NCBI GenBank assembly: GCA_965218555.1
Contig: OZ244625.1
Location: 186,001-250,000, forward strand
Direction of reading: 5' to 3'
From: JAPPLB01 sp965218555
Lineage (GTDB): Bacteria > Acidobacteriota > Terriglobia > Bryobacterales > UBA6623
Length of the DNA: 64,000 nt
Shown here piece by piece: positions 8,917-17,544 of the stretch (positions within the stretch are counted from its first letter, which is position 1; every line of letters begins with the position of its first letter). The translations under genes were made by a program, and so were the position numbers. The notes under the pieces are model-generated. The model was not told the origin of the DNA and did no database searches. It saw only the letters and a program-made list of their open reading frames with translations.

Positions 8917-8965
8917 GTTCGCCGCAGCGGAAGGAGCCCGGAGGGCGACGGGAGCTGCGGCGAAC
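8917..8965. repeat. Perfect 12-base inverted repeat (hairpin)
   Basis: GTTCGCCGCAGC at 8917-8928 is exactly complementary to GCTGCGGCGAAC at 8954-8965, with a 25-base purine-rich loop. There is no T-run on either side, so it is not a standard terminator. It lies just inside the left repeat end of the gene-free block and could be a sub-terminal structure of a former mobile element. Confidence 0.5.
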
Positions 8966-9356
8966 GGTGCACTTCGTGCGGCCGACCGCAGACCCGGGAT
9001 TCTGCGCACTTTTCCGGGATTTCCCAGCTAACGGCGCTTGAACACTTGCTCAGGGGAAAGAGAATGCCGAGAAATGCAGGCTGGGGCAGCATGGGGACGC
9101 CGGGCAGACCGCAGCCGGCCCGGCCGGGTCGGCGCGGGGAGGGCCTTGACGGTCTTGCCGGGCTGGCGGCGAGAGGCCGTGCCGACCGGGGTTGCCGGCG
9201 CTGCCTACGTAGCAGACGAATGGGCGTAATATCACCTCCTCGATTTTTTCTGCGCTTTTTTCTTCGCGAGGGCCAGGATTCCGGCCTCGCTGTCGTCATG
9301 CTATGCCGGCCGGGGCGGCTAAAACAAGACTGAAGGGCTTCAGACCTCGAGCCGAA

Positions 9357-9424
9357 GGGCAACGTTCTGCTTTGCTCATCAGGGGAACTTCTCCCATTGC
9401 GCCGACCTGTGACCCCGGCATGGT
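9357..9424 (+). repeat. Dispersed repeat E, copy 2 (with 17-base direct repeat)
   Basis: The segment with AACGTTCT, then CAGGGGAACTT and ATTGCG, aligns with 32603-32645 in the same orientation and with 8870-8895 in reverse. It is followed at 9408-9424 by TGTGACCCCGGCATGGT, the second copy of the 17-base direct repeat found at 8852. Confidence 0.45.
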
Positions 9425-9614
9425 CCCCATCTGTCCATAAGAGTCCGGCGCACCAACGCTGCGCTGCGCGTTAACGCTGACTCGGCGCGACAGGTAGAGG
9501 CAAGTTACGGCGGGCTTTCGCCGCCGTCATCCTGCCTCGATTCGGGAGTGACGGACCCATGCCATCAGACGCACGGATTCGCACCCCGTAAACCGAATGC
9601 GCGCAACACTGTAG

Positions 9615-9640
9615 CGCGAATCTCGATTTGGAGATTCGCG
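9615..9640 (-). terminator. Hairpin just after the gamma-glutamyltransferase stop
   Basis: CGCGAATCTC at 9615-9624 and GAGATTCGCG at 9631-9640 form a perfect 10-base stem with a 6-base loop. It begins 9 bases beyond the stop codon of the minus-strand gene that ends at 9650, the usual place for a terminator. No T-run follows in the direction of transcription, so it may end transcription weakly or protect the 3' end. Confidence 0.5.
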
Positions 9641-9649
9641 GACCCTTGC

Positions 9650-11521
9650 TTACCAGGCCAGGGCGTAGTTGTCGCCTCGGACGTCGGCGCCGGCGCTTAG
9701 GACACCGGTTTCGGGGTCGACGACGATGGCGGAGGTGGCGCTCATCGACCAGGGGCCGTTGATGTCCACGCGGTGGCCGCGTTTTCTCAGCTCTTCGATG
9801 ACCTCGGCGGAGATGCGGCTTTCGACACCGATCTGTCCGGGCGCCATGGCGTGCGGGAAGACGGACGAGGGGAAGCTCTTTGTGGTCGCGCGGGGCGCTT
9901 CGATGGCGGCTTGGATGTTCATGTCGAAATCGACGACGTTGAGGAAGGTCTGCATGATGCGCATGCACTGATCGTCCCCGCCGGGGCTGCCGACCGCCAT
10001 GAACGGCTTGCCGTCCTTGAGGATCAGCGTGGGTGTCAGCGTGCTCCGCGGGCGCTTGCGCGGCGCCAGAGAGTTAGGGTGGCCTTGCTGTAGCCAGAAG
10101 TAGTCGCCGCGGCAATTGAACATGAAACCGAGATCGGCGATCACGATGCCCGAGCCCCAACCGGAATGCAGACTCGGCGTCCACGAGACGGCGTTACGGT
10201 CTTCATCGACGACAGCGACGTAACTGGTGTCGCCTTCGTGGTCGGCGTCGCCGGAGACGGGGATGCGGAATTGCGGACGGCTCGATGAACCGGATAGGCC
10301 TGGATCGGGATTGCCGGGGCGGAATGCAACAGAGGCCTTGGCTGGATCGATCCGCGCCCGGCGGCGCGCGCCGTAGGCTTCCGCCAGCAGTTTGGGGAAC
10401 GGGATTTTGACGAAGTCCATGTCGGCGAGGAATAACTCGCGGTCGGCGAAGGCGAGCTTGAGCGATTCGACGAAGGTGTGAATGTAGTCAGCCGAGTTGT
10501 GGCCCATCGAGCGCAGGTCGAATCCGCGAAGTATGTTGAGGGTAAAGAGTTCGGAGGGACCCTGGTTGGCCGACGGGTTCTTGTAGACTTCATAGCCGCG
10601 ATAGTCGATGGAGACGGGCTCTTCAACTTTGACGCTGTACTCGGCGAAGTCGTCGTAGCGGAACAGTCCGCCGTTGGCTTCGGAGAACTCGGCCATGGTG
10701 CGAGCGATGTCGCCCTTGTAGAAGCGGTCGCGGGCGGCTTTGAGGGCAGCTTGGCGGCCTTTGTCGGCGGCTTGGTCTTCGGCCTCGACAAGCTTCCGGA
10801 GAGTTCTCGCCAAGTCCGGGTTGGCGAAGACTTCCCCAGCTCCGACAGGCTTGCCGCCGGGAAAGTAGACCTTTTCGCTGGTGGGGTATTTGCGAAGCTT
10901 GTTGTTGCCCCGGGTCGGCGCGACTTCGGTTTCGATGCCGTCTTCGCCGACGACAAACGTGCGAGGGCCCTTTTTCGACGCCATCGACGAAGCGAGAAGC
11001 TCGCTGAGCGGGAAACCGTCGGCGAGCTCGATGGTCGGCTGAAGGACTTCGGCGAAGCTCATGGTGCCCCACCGGGACAGCACGGTATACCAGGCGTCGA
11101 CGCTGGTTGGCACCGTCGCGGAAAGCAGGCTGTCGTTTTGGGGAATCTCGCCGTTGTTGTTTTTCATGTACCACTCAATCGTGGCGAGCTTCGGCGAGTA
11201 GCCGCCGGCGTTGACGGAGTAGACCTTTTTCTCCTTCGCGTCGTAAATCAGGATGAAGGCGTCGCCGCCGACGCCGTTCGAGGCGGGATCGGTGACGCAC
11301 AGCGCGGCTTGTCCGGCAACGGCCGCGTCAAAGGCGTTGCCGCCGTTGCGCAGGATGCGTTCAGCCGCCTGGCTGGCCTGCGGCTTGCGGCTGGAGACGG
11401 CGTAGCGCGTGCCGCGAATGACGGGCCGCATGGTTCGTTGCGCCAGCGCGGTATCAGCAAGGGTCAGCACGGCGACTGACAAGAGGAGCCATGTGCTGCT
11501 TTTCCGTGTTCCCGAGATCAT
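9650..11521 (-). CDS. ggt: Secreted gamma-glutamyltransferase-family Ntn hydrolase
   Basis: A 623-residue precursor with a signal peptide (WLLLSVAVLTLADTALAQ). The gamma-glutamyltranspeptidase fold is clear: SSRKPQASQAAERILRNGGNA FDAA near the N-terminus, NGVGGDAF, and the autocatalytic junction GDTSYVAVVDEDRNAVS with the nucleophile Thr at about 432. Downstream, the small subunit holds GWGSGIV, RPRSTLTPT and GSPGGDD. The family self-cleaves before the Thr and hydrolyses or transfers gamma-glutamyl groups (glutathione and related peptides) in the periplasm. The junction reads DTSY rather than the DTTHY/TTHY common in classical GGT, so the substrate may be another N-acyl compound. A hairpin follows the stop. 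Single gene, with no partner on the same strand. Confidence 0.9.
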   Translation of the reverse strand: MISGTRKSSTWLLLSVAVLTLADTALAQRTMRPVIRGTRYAVSSRKPQASQAAERILRNGGNAFDAAVAGQAALCVTDPASNGVGGDAFILIYDAKEKKVYSVNAGGYSPKLATIEWYMKNNNGEIPQNDSLLSATVPTSVDAWYTVLSRWGTMSFAEVLQPTIELADGFPLSELLASSMASKKGPRTFVVGEDGIETEVAPTRGNNKLRKYPTSEKVYFPGGKPVGAGEVFANPDLARTLRKLVEAEDQAADKGRQAALKAARDRFYKGDIARTMAEFSEANGGLFRYDDFAEYSVKVEEPVSIDYRGYEVYKNPSANQGPSELFTLNILRGFDLRSMGHNSADYIHTFVESLKLAFADRELFLADMDFVKIPFPKLLAEAYGARRRARIDPAKASVAFRPGNPDPGLSGSSSRPQFRIPVSGDADHEGDTSYVAVVDEDRNAVSWTPSLHSGWGSGIVIADLGFMFNCRGDYFWLQQGHPNSLAPRKRPRSTLTPTLILKDGKPFMAVGSPGGDDQCMRIMQTFLNVVDFDMNIQAAIEAPRATTKSFPSSVFPHAMAPGQIGVESRISAEVIEELRKRGHRVDINGPWSMSATSAIVVDPETGVLSAGADVRGDNYALAW

Positions 11522-11942
11522 TGTGTTGTCCTGATGTTCGTAGAGAGTCTAGAGAGTATAGCCGGAGATCGTCAGCAGTTGTGAGAGTTTGTCCGGACCC
11601 TGTCCGGTCGCCAGGCTTTCAGTCCTCCAAACCGTCCGGCCACACCAAGTCGGACTCCAGCTCGAACGGCCTGTTTGCAGATTTTCCAACGACAATTGCC
11701 TTCAGGTAAACCTCCGAGTGCCAAGCGGCTCGCCTCGTCCTGATGTCTTTTCATGCACTTCACCTCGCAACGTGGCGAGAAAACAGGCCACGGGATTGAT
11801 CCCAATTGTGAGCCTTGAGATGGAGATGATACTGTAGATTCTTTAGATTGCTCGGCAGCCTGGGCCTCTCCCATCGAAGGCGCTTTTGCGAACCTAAGCG
11901 CTCTCTCAACACCTGGTTTCTCCTGACTGGGCCTCTGACGAA
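11522..11942. other. Intergenic region containing dispersed repeat A
   Basis: About 420 bases between two divergent genes, the gamma-glutamyltransferase (minus) and the antiporter (plus). It must hold both promoters, but I could not point to convincing -35/-10 pairs. The only clear structure is a copy of the dispersed repeat at 11718-11789. No credible coding frame was seen. Confidence 0.5.
11718..11789 (-). repeat. Dispersed intergenic repeat A, copy 1
   Basis: Read on the minus strand it starts GGCCTGTTTTCTCGCCACG, contains GCGAGGTGAAGTGC and ends GACGAGGCGAGCCGCTTGGC. It aligns almost end to end with 47800-47876 and over its first part with 42869-42920. It lies in the spacer upstream of two divergent genes. 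Confidence 0.7.
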
Positions 11943-13268
11943 ATGCAACGGAACCTCTGGCTGCTCGCCCTGATTGCCTTGATGGTCGCCCTGTTGACCT
12001 TCGCCTCGCCTGACGAGCACGGCGACGATCAAGGGGGGCACATCAGCGTCTATCAGTTTCTGTTCGAGATGGTGACGATCCTTCTCACCGCGAAGGTGGG
12101 GGGTGAGGTCTTCGAAAGCCTGGGTCAGCCTGCAGTGCTCGGCGAACTGGTCTTCGGCGTGTTTCTCGGCAACCTGTATCTGATCGGCGTGACGGGATTG
12201 CAAGTTATCCAAAACGATTCCATGCTGATGCTGATCGCAGAAATCGGCGTGATCCTCCTGTTGTTCGAGGTCGGTCTCGAGTCGGACCTTGATCAATTGC
12301 TGGAGGTCGGCAAGACGGCCCTGATCGTCGCCCTGCTCGGCGTCGTTGTGCCGATCATCCTGGGGTACGGTGTCTCGTCCTTCTTTTTGCCCGAAGCCGG
12401 TTGGTACGTACACCTGTTTTCCGGCGCTACGCTCGCCGCGACGAGCGTGGGTATTACAGCGCGCGTCTTGAAAGACCTCAACAAGATGGAGACCAAGGAG
12501 GCTCGCATCATCCTCGGCGCCGCCGTTGTGGACGATGTCTTGGGCCTGATCATTCTGGCCGTCTCCAGCGGCATCATCAAGTCAATCGGCGAGGACGGCT
12601 CGACGGCAATCTCGGTCTGGCCCGTTCTCCTAATCATTGGCAAGTCCATTCTCTTCCTCATCGTCGCCGTCGTCGCGGGACGCTACATCGGAGGCAAGAT
12701 CCTGCACTTCGGCGCTACCGCCAAGGTCAGCGGTATGGCAGTCGTGTTGAGCGTCTGCCATTGCTTTTTGCTGGCCGGCTTGGCGGGTTTGTTCGGGCTG
12801 GCGCCGATCGTGGGCGCCTTCGCGGCCGGCTTGGTCCTCAACGAGAGCCACTATGAGGGCTATCCGCATATCAGGGCCGACAAGTTCGAAGAGATTGTTT
12901 CGCCGATCAGCTCGATTCTTGTTCCCGTGTTCTTTGTTCTGATGGGGCTGAGCGTCGACTTGCGGCTTTTCGCGGATATCAACGTACTCGCCTTTGCCGC
13001 CGGCTTGAGTCTGGCGGCGATCATCGGCAAACAAGTGTGCTCGCTGGGCGTCCGCGAGAAGGGTTTGAAGCGTCTCGCCGTGGGAGTCGGTATGATTCCG
13101 CGCGGCGAGGTCGGACTCATCTTCGCGGGGATCGGTTCCTCGCTCATGGTGGCCGGCGAACCGGTGTTCGGACCGGGGACATTCTCTTCGATGGTGGTGA
13201 TGGTGATGGTAACGACACTCGCCACGCCGTCCCTTCTGAAGTATCTGCTCACGAAGGACGATAAGTGA
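11943..13268 (+). CDS. Monovalent cation/proton antiporter, CPA2 family
   Basis: A 441-residue integral membrane protein with about 12 hydrophobic segments and the Na+/H+ exchanger (Kef/GerN/NapA-like) fold. Features seen are the first inverted repeat with LGELVFGVFLGNLYL, EIGVILLLFEVGLESDL, the unwound helix ATLAATSVGITARVLKD, VVDDVLGLIILAVSSG carrying the conserved acidic pair likely to be the ion-binding aspartates, and the second repeat with VGAFAAGLVL and SSILVPVFFVLMGLSVDL. There is no C-terminal TrkA/RCK domain, so unlike the antiporter at 56.9 kb it lacks nucleotide gating. Likely role: Na+ or K+ export and pH homeostasis. Single gene, converging on the TonB receptor. Confidence 0.85.
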   Translation: MQRNLWLLALIALMVALLTFASPDEHGDDQGGHISVYQFLFEMVTILLTAKVGGEVFESLGQPAVLGELVFGVFLGNLYLIGVTGLQVIQNDSMLMLIAEIGVILLLFEVGLESDLDQLLEVGKTALIVALLGVVVPIILGYGVSSFFLPEAGWYVHLFSGATLAATSVGITARVLKDLNKMETKEARIILGAAVVDDVLGLIILAVSSGIIKSIGEDGSTAISVWPVLLIIGKSILFLIVAVVAGRYIGGKILHFGATAKVSGMAVVLSVCHCFLLAGLAGLFGLAPIVGAFAAGLVLNESHYEGYPHIRADKFEEIVSPISSILVPVFFVLMGLSVDLRLFADINVLAFAAGLSLAAIIGKQVCSLGVREKGLKRLAVGVGMIPRGEVGLIFAGIGSSLMVAGEPVFGPGTFSSMVVMVMVTTLATPSLLKYLLTKDDK

Positions 13269-13333
13269 CGACACGCCAACCTGAAGACCGTCAGCCGCTC
13301 TTCGCACTAAAGATCGGAGTCTGATTCCGATCG

Positions 13334-13368
13334 CGCGAGCCGACAAAAAAAGAGGGTTGGCTCTCGCG
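13334..13368. terminator. Possible bidirectional hairpin between convergent genes
   Basis: CGCGAGCC at 13334-13341 can pair with GGCTCTCGCG at 13359-13368 with a two-base bulge. The loop holds a run of seven A. The position between the antiporter stop (13268) and the TonB receptor stop (13504) suits a shared terminator. Weak evidence, because the stem is imperfect and no T-run follows it. Confidence 0.35.
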
Positions 13369-13503
13369 GCAGCCGTTTGCTATAGCTCCGCTGGAAGCAC
13401 CTTCTGCGGAGGACCGAAGCACAAGTAAAGATATGAAAGGGGGTAATGACCAGATGATCTCCTGGCCTGCCACCCTCACCTCCTGCCAGCGGAAGCGATC
13501 AGG

Positions 13504-16500
13504 CTAAAAAAGCAGCTTCAAGCCGAATTGGATTTCGCGGCCGTCACGGGCCGAGAGAACGCGGCCGAAGCCCGGTGTCCCGAAGAAGATGTTCGGCAGA
13601 CCGAAGTTCGGAGTGTTCATCACGTTGAAGAACTCGGCCCGGAACTGCAGTGTTGCGTCTTCGCCGAGGGGCGTGTCTTTCAGCAGGGAAACATTGACGT
13701 TCCGGAGCGATGGGCCGCTGATGATGTTCCGGCCGGCATTGCCGAAGGTTCCAAACGCGGGTAGAGCGAACGCAGAGGTGTTGAACCAGGCCTGGGGGTC
13801 GGGATCGGCAAGTAGCGGGTCGACGACGACGTTCGGACGGTCTCCGGAGCCGAACCCGAGGTTTGCAATACCCGTGTTGCTGTTGTCGAACTCACCCGGC
13901 AAGGCCACCGTAAAAGGCTGTCCGCTCTGCAGCACGATGACGCTGTTCATTTGCCAGCCGCTGATGAGCGCGCCGCCCAAGCCGCCCGCTGCCCCGCCGA
14001 TCTTGTGTCCTTCGCCGACCGGCAGGTCGTATATGAAACTGCCCGCAAACCGGTGCCGCCGATCAAAACTGGAAAGTCCGCGTTCGGCGGCCATGTTGTT
14101 GCTGTCCTGGGGATAGTTCGCATCCCCGCCGCTTGGGAAGAAACCCGAGGCGTTGTCGATGGACTTCGACCAAGTGTGGGAGAACAATCCCGTCAGCCCG
14201 CCGCGCAGGCGGCATTGCAGCCGCATCTGCAAGCTGTGGTAGATCGAGCTCGCGGCCGACTCGATCTGTTCGACGTTCAGGAAGAAAGGATTCGGCCGCA
14301 GATTCGGCATTTGCGGGGCGGCATCGGCCTGATTGATGTCGCGGGCGCTCAGCAGCTTGGTCCCTTTGGTGCCGAAGTAACCCATCTCAAGGACCAGGCC
14401 GTGGCCGAGGTCGGTTTCGACGGTCGAGCTCCATTGCTGCGTATATCCGGTGCGCAGGTTCCGGTCGTAGGTAAATGCACTCGGCGGAAGCGGCGCCTGC
14501 AGCTCGCGGGGCCAAGGGTTGTCGATCCTGATGATGTTCTGCCGGCCGGGGAAGAAGAGCTGCAAGTTGAAGAAGGGCGGGTTGAAGTAAATCCCTTGTC
14601 CCGGCGCCAGCGGCGCGACGTTGTAGTACATGCCGTACCCTGCGCGGATCACCGTTTTGCGCGTGCCGAAGGGACTCCAGGCAAAGCCGAATCGCGGCGC
14701 GAAGTTGTTGCTGTCAGGGCGGTAGCCGGAGGGCGGGACGCCGTTCTCTCCCACGCGGACGATCGATTGCGAGGCCGTGTCAAAGACCGAGGCGGCGTTC
14801 TGGGCATCGCGAGCGGGCGAGTTGAACTCGTAGCGGAGACCCAGGCTCAGTGTAAGATCCTGCCGCACCCGCCAGCTATCGTGGACGAACCCGCCTGAAG
14901 TTGCCGTGCGCAAAGCCTGCGGGTTGTCGGAGACCGCGCCTCCGGTCAGCGTCGGCAGGCCCAGCAGCAGATCGGCCAACGCGTTCCGGGTGAAAGCGAA
15001 GTTTGTGAAGTTGATCAAGCCGCGGGCCTGAATGTCGCGAAAGGCGTCTTGGCGGATCCAGCGGTTCTCGAAACCGAACTGGAGAAGATGATTGCCACGC
15101 GCGTGGCTCACGGTGTCGAAGATCTGATAGCTGTCGACAGTGCTGTCCTGGGGGTTATTGTATTCATCGCCGAGAGAAGAGAAGCCTGTGACGTTGATGA
15201 AGCTCAAGCCGACGTCGCGCCTGCGCGTGGCGAAATCGGGAAGGCCGACCTCCTGGTTGATGCTGCGGCTGAAGTTTTCATGGAAGGTGCGACTGGCGAC
15301 ACGGTTGTATCCAAAACGGAACTCGTTGATCCACGAGGAGCCCATAGAATGGGTCTCGCCGACCATCACGTTCTGACTCTGCCCGGAAACATCATTGCCG
15401 AAACCGGGCACCGAGGAGAAGGACGCAGCCGCGAAGGGCTCGAAAAGGTCCCGGTCCGAGAAGCTGTAGCGGCCGGTCAGCGTACCGCGCTTGCCGATCG
15501 ATTGGTCGAACCGCACGTCGAAGCGGTCACTGCGGTCACGCTGGGTGGGCGCGCCGACATAGTTCTGTCCGATGACATCGCGGTTCGGCAGTGGATACAG
15601 ATTCGCTATGTTCGCGCCCACGGGATGGGAAAAAGGCAACCGCCCGTTGGGATAGGGCTGGAACCTCGTGAAATCGATCGGCGGCGGCAATACGCTCTGC
15701 GAGAAGTCGCCCGCCCTTTCTGCGGCTGTCGGAACATTCGTGGTCCTTGTAATGACTCGCCGTTCCCGGAGCCCTTCGTAGTCAGCAAAGAAAAAACTGC
15801 GGTTCTTGCGCAACGGTCCACCGAACGCGAATCCGAATTGATTGCGGCGCAACGTGGGCGTGGGTTGGCCTGGGTCGGTGAAGAAGTTGCGAGCGTCCAG
15901 AGCGTCGTTGCGGAGGAACTCATAGAGCGATCCGTGGAACTCGTTGCCGCCGCGCTTGAGCAGGATGGAGACTTGTCCGCCACTCTGCCGGCCGAAGCCG
16001 GCGTCGGCGTTGCTGGTTTGAATGCGGAATTCCTGGATGGCGTCCACCGAGGGACTCAGTGAGATGCTGTTCAGGACGGGGTCGATGGCATACACGCCGT
16101 CGAACAGATAGGAGTTGGCGTCTTCGCGCCCGCCGTTCGACTGAAAGGCAAAGCGCCCGCGCTCGGAACCCGCTGAGCCGGCCGCGCTGGGGAATACGCC
16201 GGGCGCCAGCAGCGCCAAGTCAATGAAGCTCCGGCCATTCAAGGGCAGGTTGACAATGTAGTTGTTGGGGATAACGGTGCCTTGGGCGGAAGAGTCAGCC
16301 CCCAACGTCATCAGCTGCGCGGTCACGATGATCTCATCGGAGACGGAGCCGACGGTCAATTCGATGTCGTGGCGGGCGCTTTCGCCGACGGCGAGTTCGA
16401 TACCCTCTTCGCGCAGCTTCTTGAATCCGTCGATCTCAACCTCCAGCCGATACTCGCCAGCGATCAACGCCGGAGCGGCGTAGTAGCCCCGGCGATTCGT

Positions 16501-16689
16501 GCGGAGGGTGCGCACGCTACTCGTCTCAATGTGCGTAATCGTCACGAGGGCACCGGCGAGAATGCCCTCGGAGGGGTCCGTCACCTGTCCCCGCAACGAG
16601 GCTGTCGCGGTTTGTGCCCGGAGTGAAACGGTCGATAGAAGCGAAACTACGATGAACGCGAGAACACGGATCGACATGAGGATTCGCAT
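13504..16689 (-). CDS. Oar-like TonB-dependent receptor with carboxypeptidase-regulatory-like domain
   Basis: An outer-membrane beta-barrel of about 1061 residues. Order: signal peptide (VLAFIVVSLLSTVSLRAQ), a carboxypeptidase-regulatory-like/Cna-B-type domain (TASLRGQVTDPSEGILAGA to IDGFKKLREEGIELAVGES, about 28-110), a plug region (SAQGTVIPNNYIVNLPLNGR, then REDANSYLFDG), and a long barrel with many aromatic-rich strands, ending GREIQFGLKLLF with the C-terminal Phe typical of BAM-assembled proteins. These Oar-type receptors are greatly expanded in Acidobacteria; cargo is generally unknown. The frame stays open to 16872 but would overlap tpx. The ATG at 16689 gives a clean signal peptide and has an AGGCGG upstream. 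No TonB-box could be defined. Confidence 0.9.
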   Translation of the reverse strand: MRILMSIRVLAFIVVSLLSTVSLRAQTATASLRGQVTDPSEGILAGALVTITHIETSSVRTLRTNRRGYYAAPALIAGEYRLEVEIDGFKKLREEGIELAVGESARHDIELTVGSVSDEIIVTAQLMTLGADSSAQGTVIPNNYIVNLPLNGRSFIDLALLAPGVFPSAAGSAGSERGRFAFQSNGGREDANSYLFDGVYAIDPVLNSISLSPSVDAIQEFRIQTSNADAGFGRQSGGQVSILLKRGGNEFHGSLYEFLRNDALDARNFFTDPGQPTPTLRRNQFGFAFGGPLRKNRSFFFADYEGLRERRVITRTTNVPTAAERAGDFSQSVLPPPIDFTRFQPYPNGRLPFSHPVGANIANLYPLPNRDVIGQNYVGAPTQRDRSDRFDVRFDQSIGKRGTLTGRYSFSDRDLFEPFAAASFSSVPGFGNDVSGQSQNVMVGETHSMGSSWINEFRFGYNRVASRTFHENFSRSINQEVGLPDFATRRRDVGLSFINVTGFSSLGDEYNNPQDSTVDSYQIFDTVSHARGNHLLQFGFENRWIRQDAFRDIQARGLINFTNFAFTRNALADLLLGLPTLTGGAVSDNPQALRTATSGGFVHDSWRVRQDLTLSLGLRYEFNSPARDAQNAASVFDTASQSIVRVGENGVPPSGYRPDSNNFAPRFGFAWSPFGTRKTVIRAGYGMYYNVAPLAPGQGIYFNPPFFNLQLFFPGRQNIIRIDNPWPRELQAPLPPSAFTYDRNLRTGYTQQWSSTVETDLGHGLVLEMGYFGTKGTKLLSARDINQADAAPQMPNLRPNPFFLNVEQIESAASSIYHSLQMRLQCRLRGGLTGLFSHTWSKSIDNASGFFPSGGDANYPQDSNNMAAERGLSSFDRRHRFAGSFIYDLPVGEGHKIGGAAGGLGGALISGWQMNSVIVLQSGQPFTVALPGEFDNSNTGIANLGFGSGDRPNVVVDPLLADPDPQAWFNTSAFALPAFGTFGNAGRNIISGPSLRNVNVSLLKDTPLGEDATLQFRAEFFNVMNTPNFGLPNIFFGTPGFGRVLSARDGREIQFGLKLLF

Positions 16690-16834
16690 CCGCCTGCCGG
16701 CGGAGATCACACAACTGAACACCGCCATCATAATGGCGGCACGCTGGGAGTGTCCAGCGAGAGAGCTGCTCGCCGCTGCCGATGAGAGCCGCCCGTAGAA
16801 CGCGCCAGCGGGCGAGGGTCGCCGGCTTGTCGCC

Positions 16835-17344
16835 CTATGCGGCTGCCTTGGCGGCGGCGAGCGCCGCATCATAGTCGGGGGCCTCGGCGACCTCCGGCAC
16901 GTACTCGACGTACGTTATCTTGTTGTCGCCGTTCACGACGAAAACAGCACGCGAATGGATCCGCAAAGGCTCGATCATCACACCCCACGCTTCACCGAAC
17001 GATCCGGCCTTGTAATCGGAGACCGTAGTAACGTTCTCGACGCCGGCGGCGCCGCACCAGCGCGACTGCGCGAACGGCAGGTCGCAACTCACGGTGTAGA
17101 TCTTTACGTCGCCGAGACTCGCTGCCTCTTCGTTGAATTTGCGCACCTCGGCATCGCAGACCGGGGTGTCCAAGGAAGGGACCGCGAGGAACACACGCGT
17201 TCCTCCGCCGGTGGATGCGAGCGTCACATCGCCCAAGTCGTTGGCCGCGACGGTGAAATCCGGGGCGGCGTCTCCGACGGCGAGCTCCGGTCCGATGAGC
17301 GCCAGGGGCGAGCCTTTCAACGTTGTCGTTCGTTCCTCAGCCAT
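16835..17344 (-). CDS. tpx: Thiol peroxidase (atypical 2-Cys peroxiredoxin)
   Basis: A 169-residue Tpx. It reduces H2O2 and alkyl hydroperoxides using thioredoxin. The peroxidatic site is PSLDTPVCDAEVRKFNEEA with Cys63; the resolving Cys97 lies in SRWCGAAG, the characteristic helix-alpha-3 position of Tpx. N-terminal LKGSPLALIGPELAVGDAAPDF and C-terminal IHSRAVFVVNGDNKITYVEY match the family throughout, and length is normal. Cytoplasmic or periplasmic location cannot be decided; there is no signal peptide, so it is probably cytoplasmic. The TonB receptor follows 145 bases downstream on the same strand. They could share a message, but the functions are unrelated. Confidence 0.94.
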   Translation of the reverse strand: MAEERTTTLKGSPLALIGPELAVGDAAPDFTVAANDLGDVTLASTGGGTRVFLAVPSLDTPVCDAEVRKFNEEAASLGDVKIYTVSCDLPFAQSRWCGAAGVENVTTVSDYKAGSFGEAWGVMIEPLRIHSRAVFVVNGDNKITYVEYVPEVAEAPDYDAALAAAKAAA

Positions 17345-17544
17345 GCTTTGTTTTCCTTGTAAGTCCAGTGATTTGGGAATACGCCACGAAGGAGCGAATC
17401 TCCCAAGCTATCAGCCCGCTCCCGGCCCCGTCAAATAGCTTCGCCAATAGCTCCGCGGGTATGCTCCGAGGTAGTGCCCTCCCACAGCATCGGAACGCCG
17501 GCAGACCGGGGATTTCAGAACCGCCCTGTTAGACTGAGGGCCGC

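Larger units (their letters stand above)
8811..9649. other. Gene-free block with repeat ends and hairpins, possible eroded mobile element
   Basis: No convincing gene in about 840 bases between dnaE and the gamma-glutamyltransferase gene. The block contains a 17-base direct repeat, TGTGACCCCGGCATGGT, at 8852-8868 and 9408-9424. Just inside each copy lies related sequence in opposite orientation (CGCAAAATAGAACGTTCCCCTT near 8875-8895, and its counterpart read on the minus strand at 9357-9402). A 12-base perfect inverted repeat occurs at 8917-8928/8954-8965. A strong Shine-Dalgarno-like AGGAGGTGAT lies on the minus strand near 9230-9239, but the frames after it show no family. The arrangement resembles the two ends of a lost insertion element. 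Confidence 0.4.

Noticed and set aside
9050..9235. A 61-codon minus-strand gene after the strong AGGAGGTGAT
   Set aside because: The GTG start overlaps the ribosome site itself and the translation is Pro/Arg/Cys-rich without family resemblance.
8811..9362. N-terminal extension of dnaE by 184 codons
   Set aside because: The added residues are low-complexity and unlike any DnaE; homology begins exactly at the ATG at 8810, and the region contains repeats.
9541..9600. A cobalamin-type riboswitch after the ggt gene (GGTGCGAATCC on the minus strand)
   Set aside because: The conserved GCCACTG element and the right order of stems are absent, and it would lie at the 3' end of the gene rather than upstream of one.
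15049..16062. A 337-codon plus-strand frame inside the TonB receptor
   Set aside because: Shadow of the receptor frame, which itself is well supported.
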